Translations under genes and position numbers: made by a program | Source of the DNA: JBPEWY01 sp052032225 | Lineage (GTDB): Bacteria > Bacteroidota > Bacteroidia > Flavobacteriales > Flavobacteriaceae | Assembly (NCBI GenBank): GCA_052032225.1 | Contig: JBPEWY010000010.1 | Location: 1-18,166, forward strand | Length of the DNA: 18,166 nt | Direction: 5' to 3' | In this document: positions 7,251 to 14,660 of the stretch, in pieces | Numbering within the stretch: position 1 is the first letter of the stretch | Layout: each line of letters begins with the position of its first letter | The notes under the pieces: model-generated | What the model was told of the DNA's origin: nothing | Databases searched by the model: none | Seen by the model: the letters and a program-made list of their open reading frames with translations, nothing else

Positions 7251-8471
7251 ATGATTTTAGAAATGAAAGTTCCCTCACCGGGAGAATCTATAACCGAAGT
7301 AGAAATAGCCCAGTGGTTGGTAGAAGATGGTGATTATGTAGAAAAAGACCAGGCAATTGCCGAGGTAGATTCAGATAAAGCTACCTTAGAACTTCCTGCA
7401 GAAGCGAGCGGAATCATTACACTAAAAGCAGAAGAAGGCGATGCGGTTGCTGTTGGTGATGTGGTATGCTTAATAGATACTAGTGCTGCAAAACCAGAAG
7501 GAGAATCATCTGAAAAGAAAGATGATACACCGAAAGAAGAGAAAAAAGAAACGCCTAAAGCTGAGCCTGCAAAAGAAGAAACTAAAACTACTTATGCAAC
7601 AGGAACAGCTTCTCCGGCTGCTAAAAAAATATTAGCAGAAAAAGGAATTTCAGCTTCAGAAGTTAAAGGTACCGGTAAAGATGGTAGGGTTACTAAAGAA
7701 GATGCTCTTAAGGCTGTACCAAGCATGGGGACTCCTACCGGAGGCAGCAGATCTCAAACGCGTACTAAGCTTTCTATGCTTAGAAGAAAAGTAGCAGAGC
7801 GTTTAGTTGCGGCTAAAAATGAGACAGCTATGCTTACTACATTTAATGAAGTAGACATGTCGGCTGTTTTTGAAATCAGAAGCAAATATAAAGAAGCCTT
7901 TAAAGCTAAGCATGGAGTAAGCCTTGGGTTTATGAGTTTCTTTACGCTTGCAACTGTAAGAGCATTAAAGCTTTTCCCTGCTGTAAACTCTATGATAGAC
8001 GGTAAAGAAATGGTAACTTATGATTTTTACGATATTAGTATTGCCGTTTCTGGTCCGAAAGGACTTATGGTGCCTGTAATTAGAAATGCTGAAAACTTAA
8101 CATTCAGAGGAGTAGAAGCAGAGGTAAAACGGTTGGCTACCAGAGCAAGAGATGGGCAGATTACCGTTGATGAGATGACCGGGGGTACTTTTACCATTTC
8201 TAACGGAGGGGTGTTTGGTAGTATGCTATCTACACCAATTATTAACCCTCCTCAGAGCGGTATTTTAGGAATGCATAATATTGTTGAGCGCCCGGTTGCT
8301 GTAAACGGCAAAGTAGAAATCAGACCAATAATGTATGTGGCGTTGTCTTACGATCACAGAATAATTGATGGTCGTGAGAGCGTAGGTTTTTTAGTTGCTA
8401 TAAAAGAAGCAATAGAAAATCCGGTTGAATTGTTAATGGACAATAATATTGAGAAAGCTTTAGAGCTTTAA
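7251..8471 (+). CDS. sucB: Dihydrolipoyllysine-residue succinyltransferase, E2 of 2-oxoglutarate dehydrogenase (SucB)
   Basis: 406 residues, typical for SucB. Domain order: one lipoyl domain (1-75) with the lipoylated lysine K43 in EVDSDKATLEL; a Lys/Glu/Pro/Thr-rich flexible linker (about 83-115); an E3-binding domain (about 118-155, SPAAKKILAEKGIS...GTGKDGRVTKEDAL); and the catalytic acyltransferase domain (about 170-406) with active-site HRIIDG, H369 and D373. It forms the complex core and passes the succinyl group to CoA. It is co-transcribed with sucA, 27 bp upstream, and ends before the hairpin terminator at 8493-8526. Having only one lipoyl domain and sitting next to sucA argue for succinyl- rather than acetyltransferase. 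Confidence 0.97.
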   Translation: MILEMKVPSPGESITEVEIAQWLVEDGDYVEKDQAIAEVDSDKATLELPAEASGIITLKAEEGDAVAVGDVVCLIDTSAAKPEGESSEKKDDTPKEEKKETPKAEPAKEETKTTYATGTASPAAKKILAEKGISASEVKGTGKDGRVTKEDALKAVPSMGTPTGGSRSQTRTKLSMLRRKVAERLVAAKNETAMLTTFNEVDMSAVFEIRSKYKEAFKAKHGVSLGFMSFFTLATVRALKLFPAVNSMIDGKEMVTYDFYDISIAVSGPKGLMVPVIRNAENLTFRGVEAEVKRLATRARDGQITVDEMTGGTFTISNGGVFGSMLSTPIINPPQSGILGMHNIVERPVAVNGKVEIRPIMYVALSYDHRIIDGRESVGFLVAIKEAIENPVELLMDNNIEKALEL

Positions 8472-8492
8472 TAAACATTGTATTTTTTAAGC

Positions 8493-8526
8493 AAAGAGCG
8501 AGGATTAATCCTCGCTTTTTTGTTTT
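8493..8526 (+). terminator. Intrinsic terminator of sucAB
   Basis: Perfect palindrome AGCGAGGATTAATCCTCGCT (8497-8516), extended by flanking A/T pairing and followed by the T-run TTTTTTGTTTTTT. It begins about 20 bp after the sucB stop. The inner bases also encode the last residues and the TAA stop of the convergent gene, whose reverse-strand T-run is poor. Confidence 0.9.
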
Positions 8527-8972
8527 TTACCTTTTGTTTTTAAGTATAAACTTTTGTTAGCATAATCTATAATTGCTTTCCCTTTTTTTAAAACATCGGC
8601 ACCAATAATACCGTCAACCGGTTCTGCATCATGCTGTGTTAGTGCAGTGTTTACATGAGTTAAATCAAATAAAACAATTTTAAGCTTTTTCTTTTTCCAT
8701 TTACCAATAGATAAAGTATTCTTTTTTGCTAACAAAGTAGTCATATCTGTAGCGCCGGCACCGGCAGCCTTTATATCTGATTCTTCTGTAATAAGGTTAA
8801 ATAAAGTTGCCGAATTAAAATCTACACAAGTGCTAGAAGCACCTGTATCTACAATAAAACGCCCGGCAACACCATTTAAAGAAGCCTTAATTTCAAAATG
8901 ATTTGTTGTTGTGTAACGCAACGGAATTCTAACATATCCTTTCTCTTTTAAAAAAGTTTTTAATGTTTTCAT
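8505..8972 (-). CDS. Retropepsin-like aspartic protease (clan AA)
   Basis: 155 residues from the ATG complementary to 8970-8972. The frame stays open to a Met at 9047, but that start would overlap the TatD gene and lies upstream of the likely promoter, so the shorter start is preferred. The aspartic-protease signature IVDTGASST gives catalytic Asp42 (DTG 42-44). The second hallmark GIIGADVL is at 121-128, followed by the usual closing strand (AIIDYANKSLYL). One domain of this type dimerises to form the active site, as in retroviral proteases and bacterial single-domain homologs. No signal peptide is seen, so it is probably cytoplasmic. The C-terminus is Lys-rich (KTKGKKQKSED), and its stop lies inside the sucAB terminator. 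Substrate unknown; there is no sign of a retroelement. Confidence 0.88.
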   Translation of the reverse strand: MKTLKTFLKEKGYVRIPLRYTTTNHFEIKASLNGVAGRFIVDTGASSTCVDFNSATLFNLITEESDIKAAGAGATDMTTLLAKKNTLSIGKWKKKKLKIVLFDLTHVNTALTQHDAEPVDGIIGADVLKKGKAIIDYANKSLYLKTKGKKQKSED

Positions 8973-8999
8973 ATACAATAGTGCAAAAGCTATTTTTAG

Positions 9000-9007
9000 C
9001 AAATATA
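9000..9007 (-). promoter_or_regulatory. -7 promoter element of the retropepsin-like gene
   Basis: TATATTTG on the minus strand matches TAnnTTTG exactly, with a TTG 17 nt upstream (complement of 9022-9024). Predicted start is near 8995, a leader of about 23 nt. It faces away from, and overlaps in polymerase footprint with, the tatD promoter. Confidence 0.5.
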
Positions 9008-9016
9008 ACCATTGCC

Positions 9017-9024
9017 TATTTTTG
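9017..9024 (+). promoter_or_regulatory. -7 promoter element of the TatD-family gene
   Basis: TATTTTTG matches TAnnTTTG exactly, and only four bases separate it from the ATG at 9029. The expected transcription start therefore falls at or next to the A of the start codon, suggesting a leaderless mRNA. Confidence 0.5.
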
Positions 9025-9028
9025 CAAC

Positions 9029-9796
9029 ATGATTTTAACCGATACACACACGCATTTATATACAGAAGCCTTTAATGACGATAGAGACAAGGTTATAAAA
9101 GAGGCTATCAAAGAAAATATTACTCGTTTTTTTATTCCGGCTATAGACGCCTCTTATACTAACAGCATGCTACAGCTGCAAGAGCGCTATCCGGACAACG
9201 TATATTTAATGGCAGGACTGCATCCAACGCATGTTAAAGAAAATTTTAAAACAGAGCTATTGCATGTAGAAGAGCAGCTAAAAAAGCATAAATATTATGC
9301 AATAGGAGAAACCGGAATAGATTTATATTGGGATAAAAGCACACTTGCCTGGCAGCAAGAAGCTTTTGTTTACCAAATACAATTAGCCAAAAAACATAAG
9401 CTGCCTGTTGTTATACATTGTAGAGATGCATTTGATGAGATTTTTGAGGTGCTTGAAGGCGAAAAAGACGATGAGCTGTTTGGTATTTTTCATTGTTTTA
9501 CCGGTAATTTAGAGCAAGCAGAAAGAGCCTTGTCGTTTAATATGAAATTAGGAATTGGAGGGGTTGTAACTTTTAAAAATGGTAAAATTGATACGTTTTT
9601 AAATCAAATACCAATAGAACATATTGTTTTAGAAACAGACGCCCCTTATTTAGCACCTACACCATACAGAGGAAAACGTAACGAACCTGTTTATTTAAAA
9701 TTGGTAGCACAAAAAGTAGCCCAGATTTATAACATATCTTTAGATGAGGTTGCTAACATAACTACCGAAAACGCTAAAGCTGTTTTTGGGATTTAA
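9029..9796 (+). CDS. TatD-family metal-dependent hydrolase (putative deoxyribonuclease)
   Basis: 255 residues from the ATG at 9029. The frame is open back to 8963, but the family always begins with the metal-binding HxH near the N-terminus, here MILTDTHTHL (H7, H9). The other ligands of the two-metal amidohydrolase-type site are all present: E94 (GETGID), H130 (VIHCRDA), H155 (FHCFTG) and D204 (ETDAPYLAP). The TIM-barrel length is normal. Family members are 3'-5' DNA exonucleases and some act as D-aminoacyl-tRNA deacylases; the substrate cannot be told from sequence. It starts a plus-strand series with an acyltransferase and an asparaginase, and diverges from the retropepsin-like gene over 56 bp. 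Confidence 0.96.
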   Translation: MILTDTHTHLYTEAFNDDRDKVIKEAIKENITRFFIPAIDASYTNSMLQLQERYPDNVYLMAGLHPTHVKENFKTELLHVEEQLKKHKYYAIGETGIDLYWDKSTLAWQQEAFVYQIQLAKKHKLPVVIHCRDAFDEIFEVLEGEKDDELFGIFHCFTGNLEQAERALSFNMKLGIGGVVTFKNGKIDTFLNQIPIEHIVLETDAPYLAPTPYRGKRNEPVYLKLVAQKVAQIYNISLDEVANITTENAKAVFGI

Positions 9797-9853
9797 AGTA
9801 GAATACTCAGGTAGTTAAAATTAAATTTTGTTCATTTGAAACATAGTAAAGCC

Positions 9854-10981
9854 ATGCCAAAATTATTTGATGATATTAGACCATACCATGATGCCGAAGT
9901 TTCTGAGGCTTTAAAGACATATGGTTCTCATCCAATGATAAAGGCATTGTTGCATTTTACGTTTCCGGAAAAAAACTTTTCTGAAATTAAAAAGATTTTA
10001 AACGAGTGCCATTCTATTAAAGACTTTCAGACAAAAATTATATATCATTCCGTAAAAAATGTAATCGAAAAAAGCTCCGATGGGTTTACTACATCCGGAT
10101 TTAATAATCTTGAGCCTAATAAACCCTATTTGTTTATTTCTAATCACAGAGATATAATTTTAGACACCTCTTTGCTTAATGTAGCTTTATTTGAGAACGG
10201 TTTAGTAATGACAGCCTCTGCTATTGGCGATAACTTAGTAAAAAAACCTTTCTTATTGGCACTCTCTAAACTCAATAGAAATTTTTTAATAAAAAGAGGG
10301 GTGGCCCCTAGAGAAATGCTGCAAAACTCTATCACAGTTTCTAACTACATTAAGCATCTTTTAAAAGAAGAAAACCGTTCTGTTTGGATTGCTCAAAGAG
10401 AAGGAAGAACCAAAGATGGTAACGATAAAACACAGCAGGGAGTTTTAAAAATGATTGGCCTTGCATCTGGAAAGCAAGATGTATTAACATATTTGGCAGA
10501 CCTCAATATAGTACCTGTAGCCATATCGTATGAATTTGACCCTACCGATATGCTGAAAATGCCTGAACTAATGGCAAAACATTACGATATTGAATATAAA
10601 AAAAGTAACAATGAAGACTTTAATACCATATTAAAAGGAGTAATGGGGCAAAAAAAACGAATGCATATTGCGGTAGGGCCGCTACTTAACAATGAGATTT
10701 TAGCCTTAAAAGAACAAAACGAAACAGTAAATAAACAGTTGCAATTAGTTGCAGATCTTATAGATAAGCATATACATTCGTTGTATAAGTTATGGCCCAC
10801 TAACTATATAGCGTACGACATGCTCACAAAAACAAACACTTTTAAAGACAAATATACGCTCAAGCAGTTAAGGCAATTTAAAAGACGTATTGCAAAAAGA
10901 GTAGAAGATAACAACACCGTAGCATTAGAAAACTTTTTAAAAATGTATGCCAATCCGGTAAAAAATCAACATAAATTATAA
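9854..10981 (+). CDS. Glycerolipid acyltransferase (PlsC/PlsB-like, 1-acylglycerol-3-phosphate acyltransferase family)
   Basis: 375 residues from the ATG at 9854; a TTG six codons upstream (9836) is possible but less likely. The acyltransferase blocks are recognisable: block I FISNHRDIILD (His98), block II LNRNFLIKRG (140-149) with its Arg, and block III WIAQREGRTKDGND (178-191), in place of the usual FPEGTRS. These enzymes transfer an acyl chain to glycerol-3-phosphate or lysophosphatidate at the inner membrane in phospholipid synthesis. Block I has five residues between His98 and Asp104 rather than the usual four (HX4D); I recall the same NHRD-type motif in other Bacteroidota homologs. No membrane helix is obvious. 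It ends in TAATG, sharing one base with the asparaginase gene, so the two are translationally coupled. The exact substrate is uncertain. Confidence 0.88.
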   Translation: MPKLFDDIRPYHDAEVSEALKTYGSHPMIKALLHFTFPEKNFSEIKKILNECHSIKDFQTKIIYHSVKNVIEKSSDGFTTSGFNNLEPNKPYLFISNHRDIILDTSLLNVALFENGLVMTASAIGDNLVKKPFLLALSKLNRNFLIKRGVAPREMLQNSITVSNYIKHLLKEENRSVWIAQREGRTKDGNDKTQQGVLKMIGLASGKQDVLTYLADLNIVPVAISYEFDPTDMLKMPELMAKHYDIEYKKSNNEDFNTILKGVMGQKKRMHIAVGPLLNNEILALKEQNETVNKQLQLVADLIDKHIHSLYKLWPTNYIAYDMLTKTNTFKDKYTLKQLRQFKRRIAKRVEDNNTVALENFLKMYANPVKNQHKL

Positions 10982-12009
10982 TGAGCAACAAACCTAAAAT
11001 ACTTTTATTATATACCGGAGGAACCATCGGGATGATAAAAGATTATAATTCTGGTGCATTAAAAGCATTTAACTTTAATAAGTTGCTAAAACGTATTCCG
11101 GAGCTTTCACATTTAGATTGTAAAATAGAAACGTTGTCTTTTAATGAGCCAATAGATTCTTCAAATATGAATCCTGACTATTGGATTCAAATAGCATCGG
11201 TTATTGAAGAGCACTATAATTTGTTTGATGGTTTTGTGGTTTTACATGGTAGCGATACCATGAGTTATACGGCTTCTGCTTTAAGCTTTATGTTAGAAAA
11301 CCTAAGCAAGCCGGTAATTTTTACAGGCTCTCAATTGCCTATTGGAGATTTAAGAACCGATGCAAAAGAAAATTTAATTACAGCCATACAAATTGCAGCT
11401 TTACAAGAGCACGGAAAACCGGTTATAAAAGAAGTATGTTTGTATTTTGAGTATAAACTTTATAGAGCAAACAGGACTACTAAAATTAATGCAGAACATT
11501 TTGAGGCATTTGCATCACTAAATTATCCGCCATTGGCAGAATCGGGAGTTCATTTAAAAATAAACTACGAGCACCTCTGGAAAAACGAACCCAAAAAACC
11601 GTTTGCAGTACATAAAGAGTTAGATAGTAATATTGTAATTGTTAAACTGTTTCCGGGGTTAAACCAAACCGTTTTAAACCAAATACTTACAACACCAAAT
11701 CTCAAAGCAGTAATTTTAGAAACTTATGGGTCTGGTAACGCTCCAACAAATTCGTGGTTTTATAATGAAATAAATAACGCTATTAAAAGAGGGTTGCATA
11801 TAATTAATGTTACGCAATGCTCCGGAGGAAGCGTTATTATGGGTCAGTATGAAACCAGCACACATTTAAAAGAGCTTAATTTAATTAGCGGAAAAGATAT
11901 TACCACAGAAGCAGCAGTTGCCAAGTTAATGTACCTTTTAGGAAGAAAAACTCCTACAGAAACCTTCAAAACTATGTTTGAAACCTCGTTAAGAGGCGAA
12001 ATGCTGTAA
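10981..12009 (+). CDS. ansA: Type I (cytoplasmic) L-asparaginase
   Basis: 342 residues, no signal peptide, so the cytoplasmic type I enzyme. Hydrolyses L-asparagine to aspartate and ammonia. The first catalytic motif is LLYTGGTIGM (T15 is the likely nucleophile in TGGT) and the second is VLHGSDTMSYTASAL (88-101, with S91, D92 and T93). ITGSQLP-like VIFTGSQLPIG follows at 112-122, and YRANRTTKIN is the usual segment downstream. The start ATG overlaps the previous stop by one base (TAATG), implying translational coupling to the acyltransferase gene. After its stop, the 70 bp to the tRNA gene carry only a weak all-A/T inverted repeat and no good terminator. Confidence 0.95.
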   Translation: MSNKPKILLLYTGGTIGMIKDYNSGALKAFNFNKLLKRIPELSHLDCKIETLSFNEPIDSSNMNPDYWIQIASVIEEHYNLFDGFVVLHGSDTMSYTASALSFMLENLSKPVIFTGSQLPIGDLRTDAKENLITAIQIAALQEHGKPVIKEVCLYFEYKLYRANRTTKINAEHFEAFASLNYPPLAESGVHLKINYEHLWKNEPKKPFAVHKELDSNIVIVKLFPGLNQTVLNQILTTPNLKAVILETYGSGNAPTNSWFYNEINNAIKRGLHIINVTQCSGGSVIMGQYETSTHLKELNLISGKDITTEAAVAKLMYLLGRKTPTETFKTMFETSLRGEML

Positions 12010-12079
12010 ATATTAGCATGCAAAATTTGATGTAATAAAAAAAATTTTGTTAATTGCCCCACCCTAAAACTCGACAAAC

Positions 12080-12167
12080 AGAGAGGTGGCCGAGTGGTCT
12101 AAGGCGCACGCCTGGAAAGTGTGTATACGGCAAAACCGTATCGAGGGTTCGAATCCCTTCCTCTCTG
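12080..12167 (+). tRNA. tRNA-Ser (anticodon GGA)
   Basis: 88-nt cloverleaf: acceptor stem AGAGAGG/CCTCTCT; D-arm GCCGAGTGGTCTAAGGC; anticodon stem CACGC/GTGTG (one G-U) with loop CTGGAAA, anticodon GGA at 12114-12116; a long class II variable arm with stem ATACGG/CCGTAT; and the T-arm GAGGGTTCGAATCCCTT. The discriminator is G. CCA is not encoded (GCTA follows), so it is added after transcription. It reads serine codons UCC and UCU. No integrase or direct repeat marks it as a used integration site. Confidence 0.97.
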
Positions 12168-12245
12168 CTAAGATGTTTTAACGTTTTTGTTGTAAAATTT
12201 TTATATATTTAACCCTATTAACTAACTAATTTAAGTTTAAAAGAA

Positions 12246-13040
12246 ATGAAAAGATTATTCTCTATCCTGGCCGTTGCCGGATTGTTTGTTTTGAGTGTAG
12301 CAACAGTTAATGCAAAAGACACTATGCCTGTTGTTTCTGAAAACGTATCAGAGTTTGTTGCTTCTGTAGATGCTGCTGTAGCATTACAAGAAGAAGCAGC
12401 CGAGGAAAGCAAAGCTTTCCACCAAGTACTTAAAGATCGTTTTATTGAAGGTGGTGCCGGATTTATGGGTATCGTGTTATTATGTTTAATTTTAGGTTTA
12501 GCAGTAGCTATAGAAAGAATTATTTTCTTAAACATGGCTACCACAAACACAAAAAAATTAGTGGCTAACGTAGAAGAGGCTCTTAACTCTGGAGGAGTAG
12601 AAGCAGCTAAAGAAGTTTGCCGTAACACAAGAGGTCCTGTAGCTTCTATTTTCTACCAAGGTTTAGACAGAGCTAGCGAAGGTGTTGACCACGCAGAAAA
12701 AGCTGTTGTTGGATACGGTGGTGTGCAAATGGGACAATTAGAGAAAAACGTTTCTTGGCTTACATTATTTATCGCTATCGCTCCGATGCTTGGATTCATG
12801 GGAACGGTAATTGGTATGATTCAAGCATTCGATAAAATTAGTGCAGCCGGTGGATTAGACGCTTCACTTATTGCAGGAGATATTAAGGTAGCGTTATTAA
12901 CAACAGTGTTTGGTTTGATTGTTGCGATTATTCTTCAAATTTTCTACAACTACATTATCTCTAAAATAGATAGTATAGTAAACGATATGGAAGATGCATC
13001 AATCTCACTTATCGATTTATTAGTAGATCGTAAAAAATAA
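12246..13040 (+). CDS. exbB: ExbB/TolQ/MotA-family proton channel protein
   Basis: 264 residues. Forms, with ExbD, the inner-membrane motor that uses the proton motive force, usually to energise TonB-dependent outer-membrane transport. It has an extra N-terminal signal-like helix (1-24, ending VNAKD) and an acidic, helical segment (about 30-68) before the first core helix (about 72-95, GFMGIVLLCLILGLAVAIE). A cytoplasmic domain (about 96-168) follows, then helix 2 with the family hallmark MLGFMGTVIGMIQAF (181-195) and helix 3 with ALLTTVFGLIVAI (216-228). It heads a set with an unknown membrane protein and two ExbD proteins, with gaps of 25, 2 and 21 bp. No tonB lies in the window. Family secure; which transducer it powers is unknown. 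Confidence 0.95.
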   Translation: MKRLFSILAVAGLFVLSVATVNAKDTMPVVSENVSEFVASVDAAVALQEEAAEESKAFHQVLKDRFIEGGAGFMGIVLLCLILGLAVAIERIIFLNMATTNTKKLVANVEEALNSGGVEAAKEVCRNTRGPVASIFYQGLDRASEGVDHAEKAVVGYGGVQMGQLEKNVSWLTLFIAIAPMLGFMGTVIGMIQAFDKISAAGGLDASLIAGDIKVALLTTVFGLIVAIILQIFYNYIISKIDSIVNDMEDASISLIDLLVDRKK

Positions 13041-13065
13041 ACCAACACAAAGACTTTAAAAGATC

Positions 13066-13455
13066 ATGAATATATTTAGAATATTAGCAATTGCAGTTGG
13101 AATCATAGGGATTGTTCTCTGGATTTTACTGCTAGGCTCTGAAGAACCCTATACAGATTATATGTTGCACTTGGGTAAAGGGCTAGTGTGGATTGCTGCA
13201 ATCTTAACGCTTTTCTTTACCATTAAAAACTTAGTAGCTCATCCAGACAAGCTTAAAAAAGCAATTATAACCATTGTAGCATTTTTAGCAGTTGTTGGTA
13301 TAGCATACGCTGTAGCCGATGGTACTGCTACAGACCAAGCGTCTGAGTCTGCTTCTAAGTGGGTAGGTACCGGATTATATACATTTTATTTCTTGGTTGT
13401 GCTAGCGCTTATAGCAATGGCATGGTCTGGAGTTAAAAAACTAACAAATAAATAA
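13066..13455 (+). CDS. Small membrane protein encoded between exbB and exbD, function unknown
   Basis: 129 residues with about four predicted membrane helices: roughly 4-24, 35-55, 65-87 and 101-124. The loop between helices 1 and 2 is acidic (GSEEPYTDYM); the loop between 3 and 4 is small and polar (DGTATDQASESASK) and probably faces the periplasm; a Lys-rich loop (HPDKLKKA) lies on the cytoplasmic side. I do not recognise a named family. Its stop is 2 bp before the first exbD ATG, and exbB ends 25 bp upstream, so it is translated within the Exb operon. It may be an accessory subunit of that complex, a role inferred from position. Confidence 0.9.
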   Translation: MNIFRILAIAVGIIGIVLWILLLGSEEPYTDYMLHLGKGLVWIAAILTLFFTIKNLVAHPDKLKKAIITIVAFLAVVGIAYAVADGTATDQASESASKWVGTGLYTFYFLVVLALIAMAWSGVKKLTNK

Positions 13456-13457
13456 TT

Positions 13458-14069
13458 ATGGCGAGAAGATCAGCACCGGAAGTAAATGCCGGTTCAATGG
13501 CAGACATTGCGTTCTTACTCTTAATCTTTTTCTTAGTAACAACTACTATAGAAACAGATTCTGGGTTAGACCGTAAGCTACCACCTCTTGAACCGCCAGA
13601 TACAGATGTAATTATTAAAAAGAAAAATATATTGCAAGTAATGATTAATAAGAACAATCAGCTTTTAGCCGACGATCAGTTGGTGCAGCTGAAAGATCTT
13701 AAACAAATTGCAATAGATTTTCTAGATAATGGTGGCGGTACCGGTGAAGATGCTTGTAGCTATTGTAAGGGTAAAAAAGATCCATCATCTTCAGACAACC
13801 CAGACAAAGCTATCATCTCACTACAAAATGACCGTGAAACCAAATACAGCACTTATATAGCTGTACAAAATGAGTTGGTTGCTGCCTATAACCATTTGCG
13901 TAATAGAGAAGCAAGACGTCTTTTTGGAAGAGACTTTACCGATATGGAGGCTGAATACAATGACCCTAAAACTCCATCTGAGGTAAAAGACGAGCTGAAA
14001 GAGAAAATTGAGCGTATTAAGAAAATGTACCCTCAAAAATTATCTGAAGCTGAACCAAAAAGCAATTAA
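13458..14069 (+). CDS. exbD: ExbD/TolR-family biopolymer transport protein, with CxxC insert and C-terminal extension
   Basis: 203 residues, longer than the usual ~140 for ExbD. A short cytoplasmic N-terminus (MARRSAPEVNAGSM) leads into one membrane helix (about 15-33, MADIAFLLLIFFLVTTT) carrying the conserved proton-path aspartate D16. The periplasmic part begins with KLPPLEPP and contains an ExbD fold strand region (ILQVMINKNNQLLADDQ). It is interrupted by a Gly/Asp/Ser-rich insert with CSYC (C100, C103) at about 92-118, and ends in a charged helical extension (about 150-203). The two cysteines could form a disulfide or bind metal. First of two ExbD paralogs in tandem; the second starts 21 bp later. 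Confidence 0.94.
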   Translation: MARRSAPEVNAGSMADIAFLLLIFFLVTTTIETDSGLDRKLPPLEPPDTDVIIKKKNILQVMINKNNQLLADDQLVQLKDLKQIAIDFLDNGGGTGEDACSYCKGKKDPSSSDNPDKAIISLQNDRETKYSTYIAVQNELVAAYNHLRNREARRLFGRDFTDMEAEYNDPKTPSEVKDELKEKIERIKKMYPQKLSEAEPKSN

Positions 14070-14090
14070 CCAATAAACAACATTATAAGT

Positions 14091-14579
14091 ATGTCTAAAT
14101 TCGCAAAAAAGAAAGATGGCGATATACCTGCAGTAAACACAGCATCATTACCGGATATTGTGTTTATGCTCCTGTTCTTCTTTATGACGGTAACGGTAAT
14201 GAAAGATAGCTCCCTTATGGTAGAGAACGATCTTCCTTTTGCCGACCAAACACAAAAATTAGATAAGAAGGATAGAGTAATCTATATTTATGCAGGAAAA
14301 CCATCAGAGCGATATCAAGATACCTATGGTACGGCAGCTAAAATTCAGCTTAACGATAAGTTTGCAGATGTTTCTGATGTTGCAGCTTACGTTTTAGCAG
14401 AAAGAGCAAGCAAGCGTCAAGAGTTACAAAATGTATTGACAACTGCTCTTAAAGTTGATGATGATACCAACATGGGATTGATATCTGATATAAAACAAGA
14501 ACTTAGAAAAGTAAATGCGCTTAAAATTAACTACACCACCAGAGAAGGTGATGCTAGTAGAAACTTACAACAGCGCTAA
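14091..14579 (+). CDS. exbD: ExbD/TolR-family biopolymer transport protein (second paralog)
   Basis: 162 residues. N-terminal cytoplasmic basic stretch (MSKFAKKKDGDIPAVN), then one membrane helix (about 20-38, LPDIVFMLLFFFMTVTV) with the conserved aspartate at D22 and the following DLPFADQTQKL. The periplasmic domain includes RVIYIYAGKP and the C-terminal strand region LRKVNALKINYTT. It lacks the CxxC insert of its upstream neighbour. Paired, non-identical ExbD proteins are common in Bacteroidota Exb operons and could form heterodimers in the ExbB pentamer. The operon ends at the terminator 24 bp downstream. Confidence 0.95.
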   Translation: MSKFAKKKDGDIPAVNTASLPDIVFMLLFFFMTVTVMKDSSLMVENDLPFADQTQKLDKKDRVIYIYAGKPSERYQDTYGTAAKIQLNDKFADVSDVAAYVLAERASKRQELQNVLTTALKVDDDTNMGLISDIKQELRKVNALKINYTTREGDASRNLQQR

Positions 14580-14602
14580 CTTTTATAGCATTTCTTTAAA
14601 CC

Positions 14603-14643
14603 AAAATAAGCCCTCTGGAATAATCCAAAGGGCTTATTTTTTT
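14603..14643 (+). terminator. Intrinsic terminator of the exb operon
   Basis: Twelve-base-pair perfect outer stem, AAAATAAGCCCT (14603-14614) with AGGGCTTATTTT (14629-14640). One C/A mismatch is followed by an inner TGGA/TCCA stem with an ATAA loop. The T-run covers 14637-14643. The A-rich left flank lets it also work in reverse. Confidence 0.92.
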
Positions 14644-14647
14644 AAAT

Positions 14648-14655
14648 TATATTTG
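14648..14655 (+). promoter_or_regulatory. -7 promoter element of the PorT-like gene
   Basis: TATATTTG matches TAnnTTTG exactly, five bases before the ATG at 14661 and only five bases after the exb terminator T-run. The predicted transcription start falls at the start codon, suggesting a leaderless or near-leaderless mRNA. Confidence 0.5.
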
Positions 14656-14660
14656 CTGTT

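Noticed and set aside
8505..8972. Retropepsin domain as a remnant of a retroelement
   Set aside because: No reverse transcriptase, integrase or terminal repeats; single-domain bacterial aspartic proteases of this kind are ordinary chromosomal genes.
8963..9028. Longer N-terminus for the TatD-family protein
   Set aside because: The family begins at the metal-binding HxH segment, which the ATG at 9029 places correctly; the promoter element also lies inside the extension.
8973..9047. Longer N-terminus for the retropepsin-like protein (25 more residues)
   Set aside because: It would overlap the TatD gene and start upstream of the exact TAnnTTTG promoter element; the added residues do not look like a family domain.
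12021..12049. Inverted repeat CAAAATTT / AAATTTTG after the asparaginase gene
   Set aside because: All-A/T 8-bp arms with a 13-nt loop are too weak for a terminator and likely by chance in this AT-rich DNA.
12080..12167. tRNA-Ser as the attachment site of an integrated element
   Set aside because: No integrase, no direct repeat of the tRNA 3' end, and the flanking genes are ordinary chromosomal ones.
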